A program made the position numbers and the translations under genes. The notes under the pieces were generated by a model, which worked only from the letters and a program-made list of their open reading frames with translations, did not search any database and was not told the DNA's origin. Of a stretch of 63,557 nt of DNA, positions 8,137-17,868 are shown piece after piece. The DNA is from an uncultured Bacteroides sp. GTDB lineage: Bacteria; Bacteroidota; Bacteroidia; Bacteroidales; Bacteroidaceae. The first letter of the stretch is position 1. The number at the start of each line of letters is the position of its first letter. The stretch is from positions 1 to 63,557 of the forward strand of contig CAUEFX010000015.1 of assembly GCA_958477465.1 (NCBI GenBank), read 5' to 3'.

Positions 8137-10728
8137 CTATTCAATTTTTATATGAATACGTCTGAGATCTTTTTCCATAGAAGATGTCCCATATAAGATT
8201 TCATATTTCCCCGGCATTACCCGCATTGTATTCGATTCCGTATCAAAGAATTTGAAATGGTCGTTCTGTAAATGGAAAGTCACCTCCTTTTTCTCACCGG
8301 CTTTCAAATGAAAACGTTTAAAGTCTCTCAAAGTCTTTAAGGGTCCCTCTTTGTCTTGTAAATTCCGGATATAAATCTGTATCACCTCATCACCATCTAA
8401 ATCTCCGGTATTCTCAACCGGAAGTTTTAAGTTGACTGATTCATTCTCGCGAATTCTTTTTTTACTCAGTCGGGGTTTTCCTATTTCAAATGAAGTATAG
8501 CTCAACCCATACCCGAACGGGAACAAGGCTTCTCCCTCAAAATACCGATAAGTACGCCCACGCATACTATAATCTTCAAAGTCCGGAAGCTGTTCCGTTG
8601 CTTTATAGAATGTGACAGGCAAACGTCCGGCAGGATTATAATCTCCAAACAGTACATCGGCTACTGCTGTACCTCCCGCCTGTCCCGGATACCAAGCCTG
8701 AATAATGGCATCCGCCAGACCGACCTCGGCAGACAGTCCGATGGCACTTCCCGAACATAATACCAGAATTACCGGTTTCCCTGTTTTATGCAACTCCTGC
8801 AACAAATCACGCTGTACCTGCGGCAGTTCGATTACGGTCCGATCTCCTCCTTTAAATCCCGGGAAAGAGACCGGCAGTTCTTCCCCTTCTACCTTCGGAG
8901 ATATACCACCGACAAACACAATCATTTCGGCATCACCTACTCTTGCCGCTATTTCATTCGGATTGAAATGCTTTGTATATCCCAAATCAAACTGCAATGT
9001 TCCCTCTCCTCCGGCTTGCATGTATTCAATCCGGATATCATACTTCTTTCCGGCTTGTGCATTCAATGTATAAAAACGGGATTCTGCGCTATGTTGTCCC
9101 CAATAATCAATCACCTTTTCATCATTCACAAAGACCCGATAACCATCATCTCCATTTATTTTAAAAGTAACCTCCCTGTCTTCCTTCGGACAAAATACAC
9201 TTTGATAACACGCTGTAAAATTGTTCAGATTTACTCCCGGAGCAAAAACCGTAGCCCCGCCTGTATGAAAATTAAAGGGAGAACCGACCAACGTTTCTGT
9301 CACTTTTTCTCCGGCAAATTCCAGTTGATTCCAATAAGAAGCCTTAAAGCCGATGTTCCCTTCCCAAGAACATTGATCGAACATACTGACAAAAGTATCC
9401 CCGGTAGTCAACTCGCAGCCTTTATCATAAATGACCTGTCCTACTCCCAATTTCTGAGTAATTCCTTCAAGAACAGTAACCGTATGAGAAGGAAAACCAT
9501 TGTAATTTCCCCACATCATAACCGAATCGTTTGCGTTAGGACCTATTACCGCTATCTTACCGCAATGTTTAGACAGAGGTAACGTTCCATAGTCATTTTT
9601 CAATAAGGTCATCGATTTACGTGCCATCTCAAGTGCTTTTGCCCGGTGCTCTTTACTATCGACAACCGTATACGGTATATCCGACCAGGGAATCAGACGT
9701 TCTTCATCCATCAGTCCCAATTCGAAACGGGCTTTCAACAGACGAAAAAGTGAGACGTCAATCTGCTTCTCCGTTATCATTCCTTCTTCTACGGCTTTTT
9801 GCAAAGCGTAATAATCCATACCACAATCCAAATCCGTCCCGGCTTTCACGGCAGCAGCAACGGCTGCCTCTTTTGTCGGATGTGTTTCATGATGGCCTTT
9901 AAGATAAAAATCGCTGATTGCGCCGCAATCAGACACCACAAGTCCGTCGAACCCCCATTCTTCGCGAAGAATATTATATAGCAAACGGTTGCTGCCACAA
10001 CAGGGTTCGCCTTCAAAACGATTGTAAGCACACATTACCTCTTTAACTCCTCCCTGCTGCACCAAAACCTTGAAAGCAGGTAAGTAAGTTTCCCACAAAT
10101 CTCTGGGAGAAATACTCTCCACATCAAAACTGTGACGATTCCACTCCGGACCACTATGCAGCGCATAATGTTTGGCACAGGCATGAAGTTTGTCATACTT
10201 GCTTCCCGACGGTCCTTGTAATCCACGAACGACAGCCAACCCCATCCGGGAAGTCAGATAAGGGTCTTCCCCATACGTTTCCTGTCCTCTTCCCCAACGT
10301 GGATCACGGAAAATATTCACATTAGGAGTCCAAAAAGTCAATCCCTGATAGCGTTCACTTCCCTCTTCATTTTCGGAATGGTGATATTTGGCACGAGCCT
10401 CATCAGAAACACATTCGAAAGCCTGCTTTACGGCGGAATCGTCAAAAGTAGCAGCCATGCCGATTGCCTGCGGAAAGACAGTGGCCAGACCCGCACGTCC
10501 TACACCATGCAATGCTTCGTTCCACCAATTGTATCGTTTGATGCCCAAACGGGGAATCGGGGATGAATAATCGCACATCAACAACACTTTCTCCTGAAGT
10601 GTGAGACGTTGCAGTAAATCTTGTGCCCGCTCTTCTGCCGGAAGTTCCGACTTATTAAACGGTAAAATGTCTTGTGCCCCTATCGAAAGAGAAGACAAAA
10701 ACAAACAGAAAAGGATACAGATTCTCAT
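8137..10728 (-). CDS. GH3 beta-xylosidase/beta-glucosidase-type enzyme with PA14 insert (first copy)
   Basis: 863 residues with a signal peptide (cleavage about SIGAQD), so periplasmic or exported. The GH3 N-terminal barrel is residues 25-330, with the nucleophile Asp in VVSDCGAI (D267) and the substrate-site motif KHYALHSGPE. The (alpha/beta)6 sandwich is interrupted by a PA14 lectin-like domain (about 455-590). A C-terminal fibronectin-III-like domain (about 760-863) follows. The WNEALHGVGRAG motif and the long architecture resemble GH3 beta-xylosidase/glucosidase types. It is the first gene after the hairpin terminator at 10764-10813, so its expression may depend on read-through or its own weak promoter. 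Confidence 0.92.
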   Translation of the reverse strand: MRICILFCLFLSSLSIGAQDILPFNKSELPAEERAQDLLQRLTLQEKVLLMCDYSSPIPRLGIKRYNWWNEALHGVGRAGLATVFPQAIGMAATFDDSAVKQAFECVSDEARAKYHHSENEEGSERYQGLTFWTPNVNIFRDPRWGRGQETYGEDPYLTSRMGLAVVRGLQGPSGSKYDKLHACAKHYALHSGPEWNRHSFDVESISPRDLWETYLPAFKVLVQQGGVKEVMCAYNRFEGEPCCGSNRLLYNILREEWGFDGLVVSDCGAISDFYLKGHHETHPTKEAAVAAAVKAGTDLDCGMDYYALQKAVEEGMITEKQIDVSLFRLLKARFELGLMDEERLIPWSDIPYTVVDSKEHRAKALEMARKSMTLLKNDYGTLPLSKHCGKIAVIGPNANDSVMMWGNYNGFPSHTVTVLEGITQKLGVGQVIYDKGCELTTGDTFVSMFDQCSWEGNIGFKASYWNQLEFAGEKVTETLVGSPFNFHTGGATVFAPGVNLNNFTACYQSVFCPKEDREVTFKINGDDGYRVFVNDEKVIDYWGQHSAESRFYTLNAQAGKKYDIRIEYMQAGGEGTLQFDLGYTKHFNPNEIAARVGDAEMIVFVGGISPKVEGEELPVSFPGFKGGDRTVIELPQVQRDLLQELHKTGKPVILVLCSGSAIGLSAEVGLADAIIQAWYPGQAGGTAVADVLFGDYNPAGRLPVTFYKATEQLPDFEDYSMRGRTYRYFEGEALFPFGYGLSYTSFEIGKPRLSKKRIRENESVNLKLPVENTGDLDGDEVIQIYIRNLQDKEGPLKTLRDFKRFHLKAGEKKEVTFHLQNDHFKFFDTESNTMRVMPGKYEILYGTSSMEKDLRRIHIKIE

Positions 10729-10763
10729 CGTTCTATTTTTATACTTGTTTTGTGGATTATATC

Positions 10764-10813
10764 TAAAAAAATATCGTCCGATAAGAATCGGGTGTTCCTT
10801 ATCGGACGATATT
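10764..10813 (-). terminator. Strong intrinsic terminator inside PUL A
   Basis: A perfect 16-bp inverted repeat (AATATCGTCCGATAAG at 10770-10785, CTTATCGGACGATATT at 10798-10813, 12-nt loop) followed on the minus strand by an uninterrupted T run (10764-10770). It starts 17 bp after the stop codon of the CBM-repeat gene. It separates SusC-to-CBM from the GH3/GH51/GxGYxYP trio. Confidence 0.88.
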
Positions 10814-10829
10814 AAATATTGGGGAGAAA

Positions 10830-12509
10830 TTATTTAACGACTACCTTCGTTACAATAGATTCGCCTTTTTCCGTTACAAACTTCAAGATATACACTCCTT
10901 GCGGTTGGCTGAACGTTGAAATACCATTTGCAATAAATGCTTCTTCTACTGTCTGTCCATACATGTTATAAATAGACATTTCCAGTGCCTGAGCCGCATC
11001 AATACAGATCATTCCCTTATCAGCAGAAACAGTCACTACATCTTCAACCGGATTTTTCTCAAGAGAAGATGCGCCGGCCGGAACATCGAGAGATACCTCA
11101 AATACATTGCAACCGCTTTCAAGCTGAAGAACCATATACAAATCGTGAATACCCGTTACCGTCTCATTCATATCAGCTCCCGTACGTTTCGGATCACTCC
11201 AATTATTAGTACCTTGTGCAACAACGCTTGCCAAAATTTTCTGATCTTTCAATATTGACAGATCGGAGAACTCATCATTACTGAATGGTAAATCCAAATA
11301 GAAATCAAATGAACTGTTATTGATTTTTGCCTGATCGGAAGAGTGTTTAACAAGAATACGTTTGAACATTCCGTCTTTAAAATCAACTCCAGTCAGTTTC
11401 ACAACTACTCCTCTTGAAGTATAACCGATATTAGAACCTTCAAAGCGTGCACCTTTAGAACCGGCAGCTATAATCTCTGCAGGATTTTCAACACCACCCA
11501 TTGCATCGAAAGTCATGGTATATGCACTTTCTGTCAACTCTTCATTAATCAGTTTTATCTCTTCCGGTTCATCATCATCGTCCAATGCCCAAGGAGTTCC
11601 TTCAATCAATTGAACTTCTTTCAGGTTAGTAGCAGCTGTCCATCTAACAAACAAATCATGTTTTCCACTGATCTTTTTAGTAATGTTCTTAGCCAAAGTG
11701 GCATACACTGACCAGAAGAAATCTCTTGCCGTCCAGATTTTAGCAACCAAATTATCCTCATTATTCACATCATCGATATAAAGCATAAGAAAACCTGATG
11801 CATTAGTACCACCGTGAGAAGAAACTACTGCTATCTGCTGATAAGTATTACCATCTTTAAAATCAACACCAGCAAATTTTGCCACAACACCAACTCCGGT
11901 CCATCCGATAGCTCCTTCATCATTGAGGTGAGGATCAGAGTCTGATTTTTCTATAATTTCAGCATTTTTTGCCAATAATGATTGATATTGGTATACAGGG
12001 TCTTTCATTTCACCCATTTCGGAATCATCCAGTTCCTCCGTGAAGAAAGTAACTTTTTTAAGATTACCTTCACATTCACGATATCTCACATATACATCTC
12101 CCTTACCTTTCGGATGTGCTACATCTCCTCCTTCCGGATAGAAATTATAGCGGAATGTACGATAATATTGAAATGCACCCGTTCCGTTCACCTGTATATC
12201 ATTAATCAGAACACCGCCATTATCCGGATTACCAAGATAGATGTCTACATATCCTTCCATTCCTTTGTTCTCATGGGCAATTTCAACAGAACAACCTGCG
12301 TATTTGCTTCCATCACCAAAATCAACTTCTCCCAAACGGACTGTAGTACCGGTTTTGGTATTACCGACACATTTGTTAATCACATCAAAACGTCCGTCGT
12401 TAACAATTTCCACTCCGCTGTCTTCGGTCATCTTGAAGACCAGATCCTGTGCAAATAGATTTGCACCTAACAATAACATAATCGTCAAAGTAAAAATTCC
12501 TTTTTTCAT
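10830..12509 (-). CDS. Secreted protein with three CBM6-like repeats and a Por-type C-terminal domain
   Basis: 559 residues with signal peptide (MKKGIFTLTIMLLLGANLFA). Three homologous beta-sandwich repeats occupy about 22-165, 185-310 and 325-475. Each contains a VDFxDGxxY motif and a later DLYVRW/DVYVRY-type strand typical of CBM6-like carbohydrate-binding modules. The last 85 residues (from SLEKNPVEDVVTV to SIVTKVVVK) resemble a Por/T9SS-type sorting domain. No catalytic domain is present, so the likely role is binding glycan at the cell surface. It lies 31 bp after the GxGYxYP/CBM6 gene and is followed by a strong terminator. The ligand is unknown. Confidence 0.8.
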   Translation of the reverse strand: MKKGIFTLTIMLLLGANLFAQDLVFKMTEDSGVEIVNDGRFDVINKCVGNTKTGTTVRLGEVDFGDGSKYAGCSVEIAHENKGMEGYVDIYLGNPDNGGVLINDIQVNGTGAFQYYRTFRYNFYPEGGDVAHPKGKGDVYVRYRECEGNLKKVTFFTEELDDSEMGEMKDPVYQYQSLLAKNAEIIEKSDSDPHLNDEGAIGWTGVGVVAKFAGVDFKDGNTYQQIAVVSSHGGTNASGFLMLYIDDVNNEDNLVAKIWTARDFFWSVYATLAKNITKKISGKHDLFVRWTAATNLKEVQLIEGTPWALDDDDEPEEIKLINEELTESAYTMTFDAMGGVENPAEIIAAGSKGARFEGSNIGYTSRGVVVKLTGVDFKDGMFKRILVKHSSDQAKINNSSFDFYLDLPFSNDEFSDLSILKDQKILASVVAQGTNNWSDPKRTGADMNETVTGIHDLYMVLQLESGCNVFEVSLDVPAGASSLEKNPVEDVVTVSADKGMICIDAAQALEMSIYNMYGQTVEEAFIANGISTFSQPQGVYILKFVTEKGESIVTKVVVK

Positions 12510-12540
12510 AACATTTTTTTAAGTTAATAAATAAAGTATT

Positions 12541-15285
12541 TTATTGTTTTACAATCTTTCCACTTGAACAGAAAGTACTCCCTTTAAGAGTATAGATATA
12601 GATACCTTGAGGTATACTTAAGCCGGGATTCCAGGTAAAGGTCACTACATTTTCAGTGGCAACCTGTGAATCACTGTAAACCAGATTACCGGAAGGGGTA
12701 TAAATATAGAGTGTACATTTATCACCTTTTTCAACCGATGCCGAGATATCGATATAATCGACAAAAGGGTTCGGATAAGCAGCCGCTTTTGCCACCTCAA
12801 GATTTTCCAATCCGGTAACATCACCAATCTCTTCTATCGAGAACAGTTGGTTATCCGCACCTGTAAAAGATGCCAAACCAAGAGTTGCATTTTCCCTATC
12901 AGAAGAATCAACCACTTCAAGAACAGTACCCAGACCTTTGGCGGTGATACAGAAATATTTTCCATCTACACACTGTATTCCCCACTTAGCCACATCGACT
13001 GTCGTGTCAAACGGGAACTGTTGGATGTACTTATTTCCTCTAATGGTCATAAACAGTTTTGAGCTACCTGACTGAAGCCCATAAAAAGCATCTCCGACCA
13101 AATGCAAATTCCATGACATCGAACTCTCGTCCACATAAGTCTTTTGTACAATACTCGTACCGTTCACTTGGTTATCGACAGACAGTCCAATCGCTTTGCC
13201 ACTATGCTTTGCCACTATCTTATATAACTTATCCGATTGTATTTCAGGCATCGTATACTCCGAACGGACAAAATCTATATAATCAAGATTCATATTGGCA
13301 TTCAAAAACAGCACTTTCAACATTTGCTTTCCTTCGGGCAGGTTGACATATACACTGTAATCAGAATATTCCGAGGATCTTTTCAACTCGGCTGTAGTTA
13401 GAATTTTATCATCAAGCATTACGGTAATTCCTGTCTGAGAGGAGGAAGCAGAATAATGGATATCCATTCTGTAAGTTCCGGCTTCCTGCACATCAACGGT
13501 ATAGTTCAACCATTCTCCAGTAGCACTCCAACCGACATAATACCCGGTTCCTCCTTCTCCTATACCCACGAAATCACCGGGTTCCGTACGGTATTTTCCT
13601 CCCTGATTATTTTTAGAAGTATCGTAAAATCCGACTCCCTGGCCTCCTTTGTCAAAATCTTCGGCTTCTATACGCCCCGGAATAACCAGATCTTTGTAAG
13701 GTGCATGTACACTTTCGAAATATTGACTGGCTGTTGCCATCAAATCACTGGCTTTCAGAAAGACATACTTTCCGGGAAACTCCGAGTTCAATTGCTCTAC
13801 TACACTGTTAATGCCCGGATAACCTTCACCACCCATTCCTGCCTGTACCATATAGACACCTGTAAAGACCGGATAATACTCCGATGTGGCAACACCGGAA
13901 AGATAATTATACAAATCCTTCTTATTGGCAACAACTCCTCCGGTACACACCACAGGCATTCCAAGCCAATCATAAGCATCCTGATAAGCGCCATTGGTCC
14001 ATGCAATAGTCCCCATCACTCCGGTCTTCACAAAACCATTATTAAAGAACGGTTGCGCCGGCCAGCGAAGAGACGATGCCGTGACAGACATACCTGCCTG
14101 ATAAAGCCACTCACCATTCATTTCACACCAGCGTACATAATCCATCGCTTTGTAAAAAGGTTCCTGGATATATTGAACGCCGGACGGTCCGCCGATAAAT
14201 TCATCATTATCCGTTGCATTCTCATAATAATACCGCAGAATAAACGGTGCAATCTCCATCAGTGCCGGTGACAATGTCATAGAAACCGGAACCTTTCCCC
14301 GCCCCTGCTGATTGAAAATATCATAACTGGCATTATGATTAAATTGAATATTGTCACCATCGCTCCAATGCAATACTACATACACTTTTCCTTTTTCAGC
14401 AGTTACAGCCTTTGGTTCAGGTTGCTTAAATGTTTCTGTCGGGAAGGAGGAGTAAAAACTGGCATTCGGAAAAATATCCCCTACCAAAAAGCCCCAACCT
14501 TCCGGATTAATGGCATCATTCAAATCATCACCGTACATACCGTATCCCATCACGAACGAGTTTTTAGGATACCCCTCCGTATTCAGTATACGCTTAATGA
14601 GATTCTTTCCTTCTGTTGAATGATTATCAAGCCAAAAGGTAAAAGAACGTGTTGCTACGGCATAATCATACAGTCTCCATGGGAAAGTTTTCCAATCATC
14701 CCGCAATCCGAGACTGAAAGTTATTTTCTTATTCAGTTTGGGCATAAGCTCCGTTAAAGCCCAATTGTAAGCCTCTGACAAGGAAGACCAGCGATTGCGT
14801 ATATCAACAATTTCTTTGTCCCAACCGAACTCTGCCACCAATGAGTTTTTCAGTTCCTCACTGACAGGTAAAGCATTCTCGGCACAAGCCATCATCACAG
14901 CCATATTCCAGCTAAATCCGTTCGTCTTAAAATCACAAACGACAAGTTTGTCCAAGCGGTCTTTGTAATTCCGGAACAAAGTGCGCAGTCCCCGATTATC
15001 ACCGGTAGTAATATTATAGGTCGGACGTCTATACGGCATTCTTGTGTACTTGAACCAAGCTATCTCATGCGAGTCATCTCCCACAAAGAGTTCAGCTGAC
15101 TCCCGGTTTATTATTCCCTGAAACACCCTGCTGATTAACTTTGCTTCGGTTTGATCAGATGTAATGCTCAAATACACGGCTGTCTGTACAGGCTTCATCT
15201 TCGGGAAAAAAGTCGGAAACTCTTTTCCCTGAGTGAAAGCACAGATACAAAGCAATAATAACGTTATTATTGTTGTCTTTTTCAT
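12541..15285 (-). CDS. GxGYxYP-domain protein fused to CBM6, ricin-type lectin and Por-type C-terminal domain
   Basis: 914 residues with signal peptide. The order is: GxGYxYP-type domain (about 30-530); CBM6 (about 535-675, with IEAEDFDKGGQGVGF and GEWLNYTVDV); ricin-B/CBM13-like domain (about 685-820, with SGKAIGLSVDN); Por/T9SS-like C-terminal domain (about 835-914, YPNPFVDYIDIS to SSGKIVKQ). The family signature is degraded: the equivalent segment reads GGPSGVQYI (365-373), unlike the intact GAGYIMP of the PUL A paralogue. This may be a change of specificity or loss of activity. It lies 7 bp after GH3, so it is translationally close-coupled. Confidence 0.85.
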   Translation of the reverse strand: MKKTTIITLLLLCICAFTQGKEFPTFFPKMKPVQTAVYLSITSDQTEAKLISRVFQGIINRESAELFVGDDSHEIAWFKYTRMPYRRPTYNITTGDNRGLRTLFRNYKDRLDKLVVCDFKTNGFSWNMAVMMACAENALPVSEELKNSLVAEFGWDKEIVDIRNRWSSLSEAYNWALTELMPKLNKKITFSLGLRDDWKTFPWRLYDYAVATRSFTFWLDNHSTEGKNLIKRILNTEGYPKNSFVMGYGMYGDDLNDAINPEGWGFLVGDIFPNASFYSSFPTETFKQPEPKAVTAEKGKVYVVLHWSDGDNIQFNHNASYDIFNQQGRGKVPVSMTLSPALMEIAPFILRYYYENATDNDEFIGGPSGVQYIQEPFYKAMDYVRWCEMNGEWLYQAGMSVTASSLRWPAQPFFNNGFVKTGVMGTIAWTNGAYQDAYDWLGMPVVCTGGVVANKKDLYNYLSGVATSEYYPVFTGVYMVQAGMGGEGYPGINSVVEQLNSEFPGKYVFLKASDLMATASQYFESVHAPYKDLVIPGRIEAEDFDKGGQGVGFYDTSKNNQGGKYRTEPGDFVGIGEGGTGYYVGWSATGEWLNYTVDVQEAGTYRMDIHYSASSSQTGITVMLDDKILTTAELKRSSEYSDYSVYVNLPEGKQMLKVLFLNANMNLDYIDFVRSEYTMPEIQSDKLYKIVAKHSGKAIGLSVDNQVNGTSIVQKTYVDESSMSWNLHLVGDAFYGLQSGSSKLFMTIRGNKYIQQFPFDTTVDVAKWGIQCVDGKYFCITAKGLGTVLEVVDSSDRENATLGLASFTGADNQLFSIEEIGDVTGLENLEVAKAAAYPNPFVDYIDISASVEKGDKCTLYIYTPSGNLVYSDSQVATENVVTFTWNPGLSIPQGIYIYTLKGSTFCSSGKIVKQ

Positions 15286-15292
15286 TCCTTTT

Positions 15293-17863
15293 TTATTTTA
15301 AAGTAACCACTTGTTGAAGCTGTATAGCATCAGAGGCTGTACCCACCATAAACAGATAATCGCCTGTAGGAGTGTAAAACTCTCCCTTCTCTTCATTCCA
15401 AAAGCGTAATTCTGATTTTGGAACAGTCAAAGTCACCTGTTTACTTTCGCCTTTCTTCAAATGTACCCGTTCAAAACCTTTCAGTTGCTTTAAAGGTAAC
15501 TTAACAGAAGAATCATTTCCCTGATATCTTACATATAACTGAGCTACTTCATCCCCTTCATACTTTCCGGTATTTTTCAGAGCGAAGCTGACTTTCACCG
15601 CATCACCGGTAGAATCGATATTCAGTTTTTTATAAGAGAAAGTAGTATAGCTTAATCCGTGACCGAATGCATATAACGGATTACCTTCAAAGAACTGGTA
15701 CGTACGTCCCTTACGAATATCGTAATCATCAAACGCCGGCAATTCGTCCAAACTGCGGTAATAAGTCAACGGCAACTTTCCACCCGGATTATAGTCTCCG
15801 AACAACACTTCGGCCACAGCCGTTCCTCCCGCTTCTCCGGGATACCATGCATTGACGATAGCAAGAATATGTTCGTCCATCCAATTTATAGCCAATGAAC
15901 TGCCGGCAACCAGAACCACTACGGTATTCGGATTGATTTTATAAGCTTCCTCTATAAAGATCTGCTGATCTTTCGGTAGCTCGATAGTATACCGATCTTG
16001 CCCTTCGCGTTCAATGGATTTGTTTATCCCCACTACAGCAATGGTCAGATCACATTTTTTCATGATATTACCGGCTTCCCCATATAAATCGATCAAGTCT
16101 TTTTTATTTGTATCCGGTGCACGCCAGTACAGTTTGGCAGATGCTTCGGCACCATTATCAAAATACTCGGCAACCAATTTATATTTTTTTCCTTTTTCCA
16201 AGAATATGGATACACTATCTGTCTGTACGCCCCTATTATACCAGGAATCTATCAGTTTCTTTCCGTCGATATACAACCGGCAACCATCATCAGTAGCAAA
16301 TGCCAATGTGTATTCCCCAGAAACGGTAGGCACAAGATCTCCACTCCAACGGATAGACAATGGAGATTTGGGCAAGAAAGGATCCGGTGCCTGATTGGCC
16401 GGCTCAAAATTGATATTGTCATCAACACGAACCTTCGGAGTACCTGTCAAATTCTTGTTATCATAATACTCCGCTTTCAACCCATTCGGGAAATGAGATT
16501 TTGTAATCATCTCATATCCCAAGACAGAAGATACCCAAGGAGAATACATTACTTCAACCCGATCACCCACTCTCTCTTTTATTCCTTCAAGTATGGATAC
16601 CGGTTTGTTCATCGGTGTGCCGCTATAATCACCAAATTCACAATTACCTGCGTTTATTCCTACCACAGCAATCGATTTGATTTTTTTAGTATCAAGCGGC
16701 AACATTTTCTTATCATTCTTCAATAAGACAATACTTTGTCTGGCTGCTTCAAGAGCCAAATTACGATGCTTCTCACAACCTACTACCGAAGGAGAGATCT
16801 TATTGTAAGGATTCAAGTTTGGATCATCAAACAAACCAAGCTGCATACGGGCTCTCAAAACATGATAAGCAGCGGAATCAATTTCCGCTTCGCTTACCAT
16901 ATATTGTTTATAAGCATTTAACAATGGCTCCGCATAAACATGATCACCACATTCCAAATCAAGTCCGGCTTGTATAGACAAAGTGGCAGCAGCCTCAAAT
17001 GTCTTTACATATCTATGATGCGTAACCAAAAAGTCCGGGCCTCCACAATCGGAAACCACATACCCGTTAAATCCCCAGTCATGACGAAGTACCTTTTTCA
17101 ATAACCAATTATTCAATGTACAAGGAACATCATTGATTGCATTATAAGCCGTCATGATGGAAGCAGCCTTCCCATCGACAATACATTTTTCAAATGCAGG
17201 CAAATAATATTCTCTTAAATCCTTCTCACTGATGATAGGATTACATTCAAAACGGTTATGTTCTTCATTGTTCGCTGCAAAGTGTTTCGGAGTAGATACG
17301 ATTTTCAGGTAACGGGGATCATTTCCCTGCAATCCCTTTACAAATGAAACACCTAACGTTCCGGACAAAAACGGATCTTCACCATAAGTCTCCGGTGTAC
17401 GTCCCCAACGCGGATCTCTTGCCATATTTACAGTAGGAGACCAGAAGGTAAGTAAGTCACTGAATTGTCCTAATTGTTTTTTACCACGTTCCAACTCATT
17501 CCATCTTGCACGCGCTTCATCTGAAATAACTGTCGAAATTTCATTCAACAATTTGGGATTCCACATAGCAGCCAATCCGATAGCTTGTGGGAACACTGTA
17601 AATTTCCCCGGACGAACCACACCGTGCAACGCTTCATTTCCATGATAATACTTATCTATTTGAAGCCGCGGAATGCCCAGTGAAGTAGCGCGCAATAGTG
17701 AAATTTTCTCTTCAACGGTCAATTTAGACAATAAGTCAAGAATACGTTCGTGCTGAGGAGCATTCATGTCCAAATAAACATCCTTGCCATTCTGCGCCTG
17801 AGCAGTAAATATGCAAACCAGACCTACTATAAAAAATAATATTCTTCTTTTATTCATTTTCAT
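15293..17863 (-). CDS. GH3 beta-xylosidase/beta-glucosidase-type enzyme with PA14 insert (second copy)
   Basis: 856 residues with signal peptide (cleavage after AQAQ). The GH3 barrel has the nucleophile Asp in VVSDCGG (D272). A PA14 domain (about 465-590, with GLKAEYYDNKNLTG and FATDDGCRLYIDG) is inserted in the second domain. The probable acid/base Glu lies in the region EREGQDR. A fibronectin-III-like domain ends the protein. It resembles the first PUL A GH3 in layout but differs clearly in sequence, so the two probably act on different linkages. It lies only 5 bp after the DUF3823 gene and 7 bp before the GxGYxYP gene. Confidence 0.92.
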   Translation of the reverse strand: MKMNKRRILFFIVGLVCIFTAQAQNGKDVYLDMNAPQHERILDLLSKLTVEEKISLLRATSLGIPRLQIDKYYHGNEALHGVVRPGKFTVFPQAIGLAAMWNPKLLNEISTVISDEARARWNELERGKKQLGQFSDLLTFWSPTVNMARDPRWGRTPETYGEDPFLSGTLGVSFVKGLQGNDPRYLKIVSTPKHFAANNEEHNRFECNPIISEKDLREYYLPAFEKCIVDGKAASIMTAYNAINDVPCTLNNWLLKKVLRHDWGFNGYVVSDCGGPDFLVTHHRYVKTFEAAATLSIQAGLDLECGDHVYAEPLLNAYKQYMVSEAEIDSAAYHVLRARMQLGLFDDPNLNPYNKISPSVVGCEKHRNLALEAARQSIVLLKNDKKMLPLDTKKIKSIAVVGINAGNCEFGDYSGTPMNKPVSILEGIKERVGDRVEVMYSPWVSSVLGYEMITKSHFPNGLKAEYYDNKNLTGTPKVRVDDNINFEPANQAPDPFLPKSPLSIRWSGDLVPTVSGEYTLAFATDDGCRLYIDGKKLIDSWYNRGVQTDSVSIFLEKGKKYKLVAEYFDNGAEASAKLYWRAPDTNKKDLIDLYGEAGNIMKKCDLTIAVVGINKSIEREGQDRYTIELPKDQQIFIEEAYKINPNTVVVLVAGSSLAINWMDEHILAIVNAWYPGEAGGTAVAEVLFGDYNPGGKLPLTYYRSLDELPAFDDYDIRKGRTYQFFEGNPLYAFGHGLSYTTFSYKKLNIDSTGDAVKVSFALKNTGKYEGDEVAQLYVRYQGNDSSVKLPLKQLKGFERVHLKKGESKQVTLTVPKSELRFWNEEKGEFYTPTGDYLFMVGTASDAIQLQQVVTLK

Positions 17864-17868
17864 GTTGT

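Noticed and set aside
13456..14271. Long plus-strand ORFs inside PUL A (such as this one, 5740-6309, 7306-7950 and 8788-9582)
   Set aside because: They lie antisense to well-defined enzymes, have no family resemblance, signal peptide or promoter, and show compositions expected of complementary strands.
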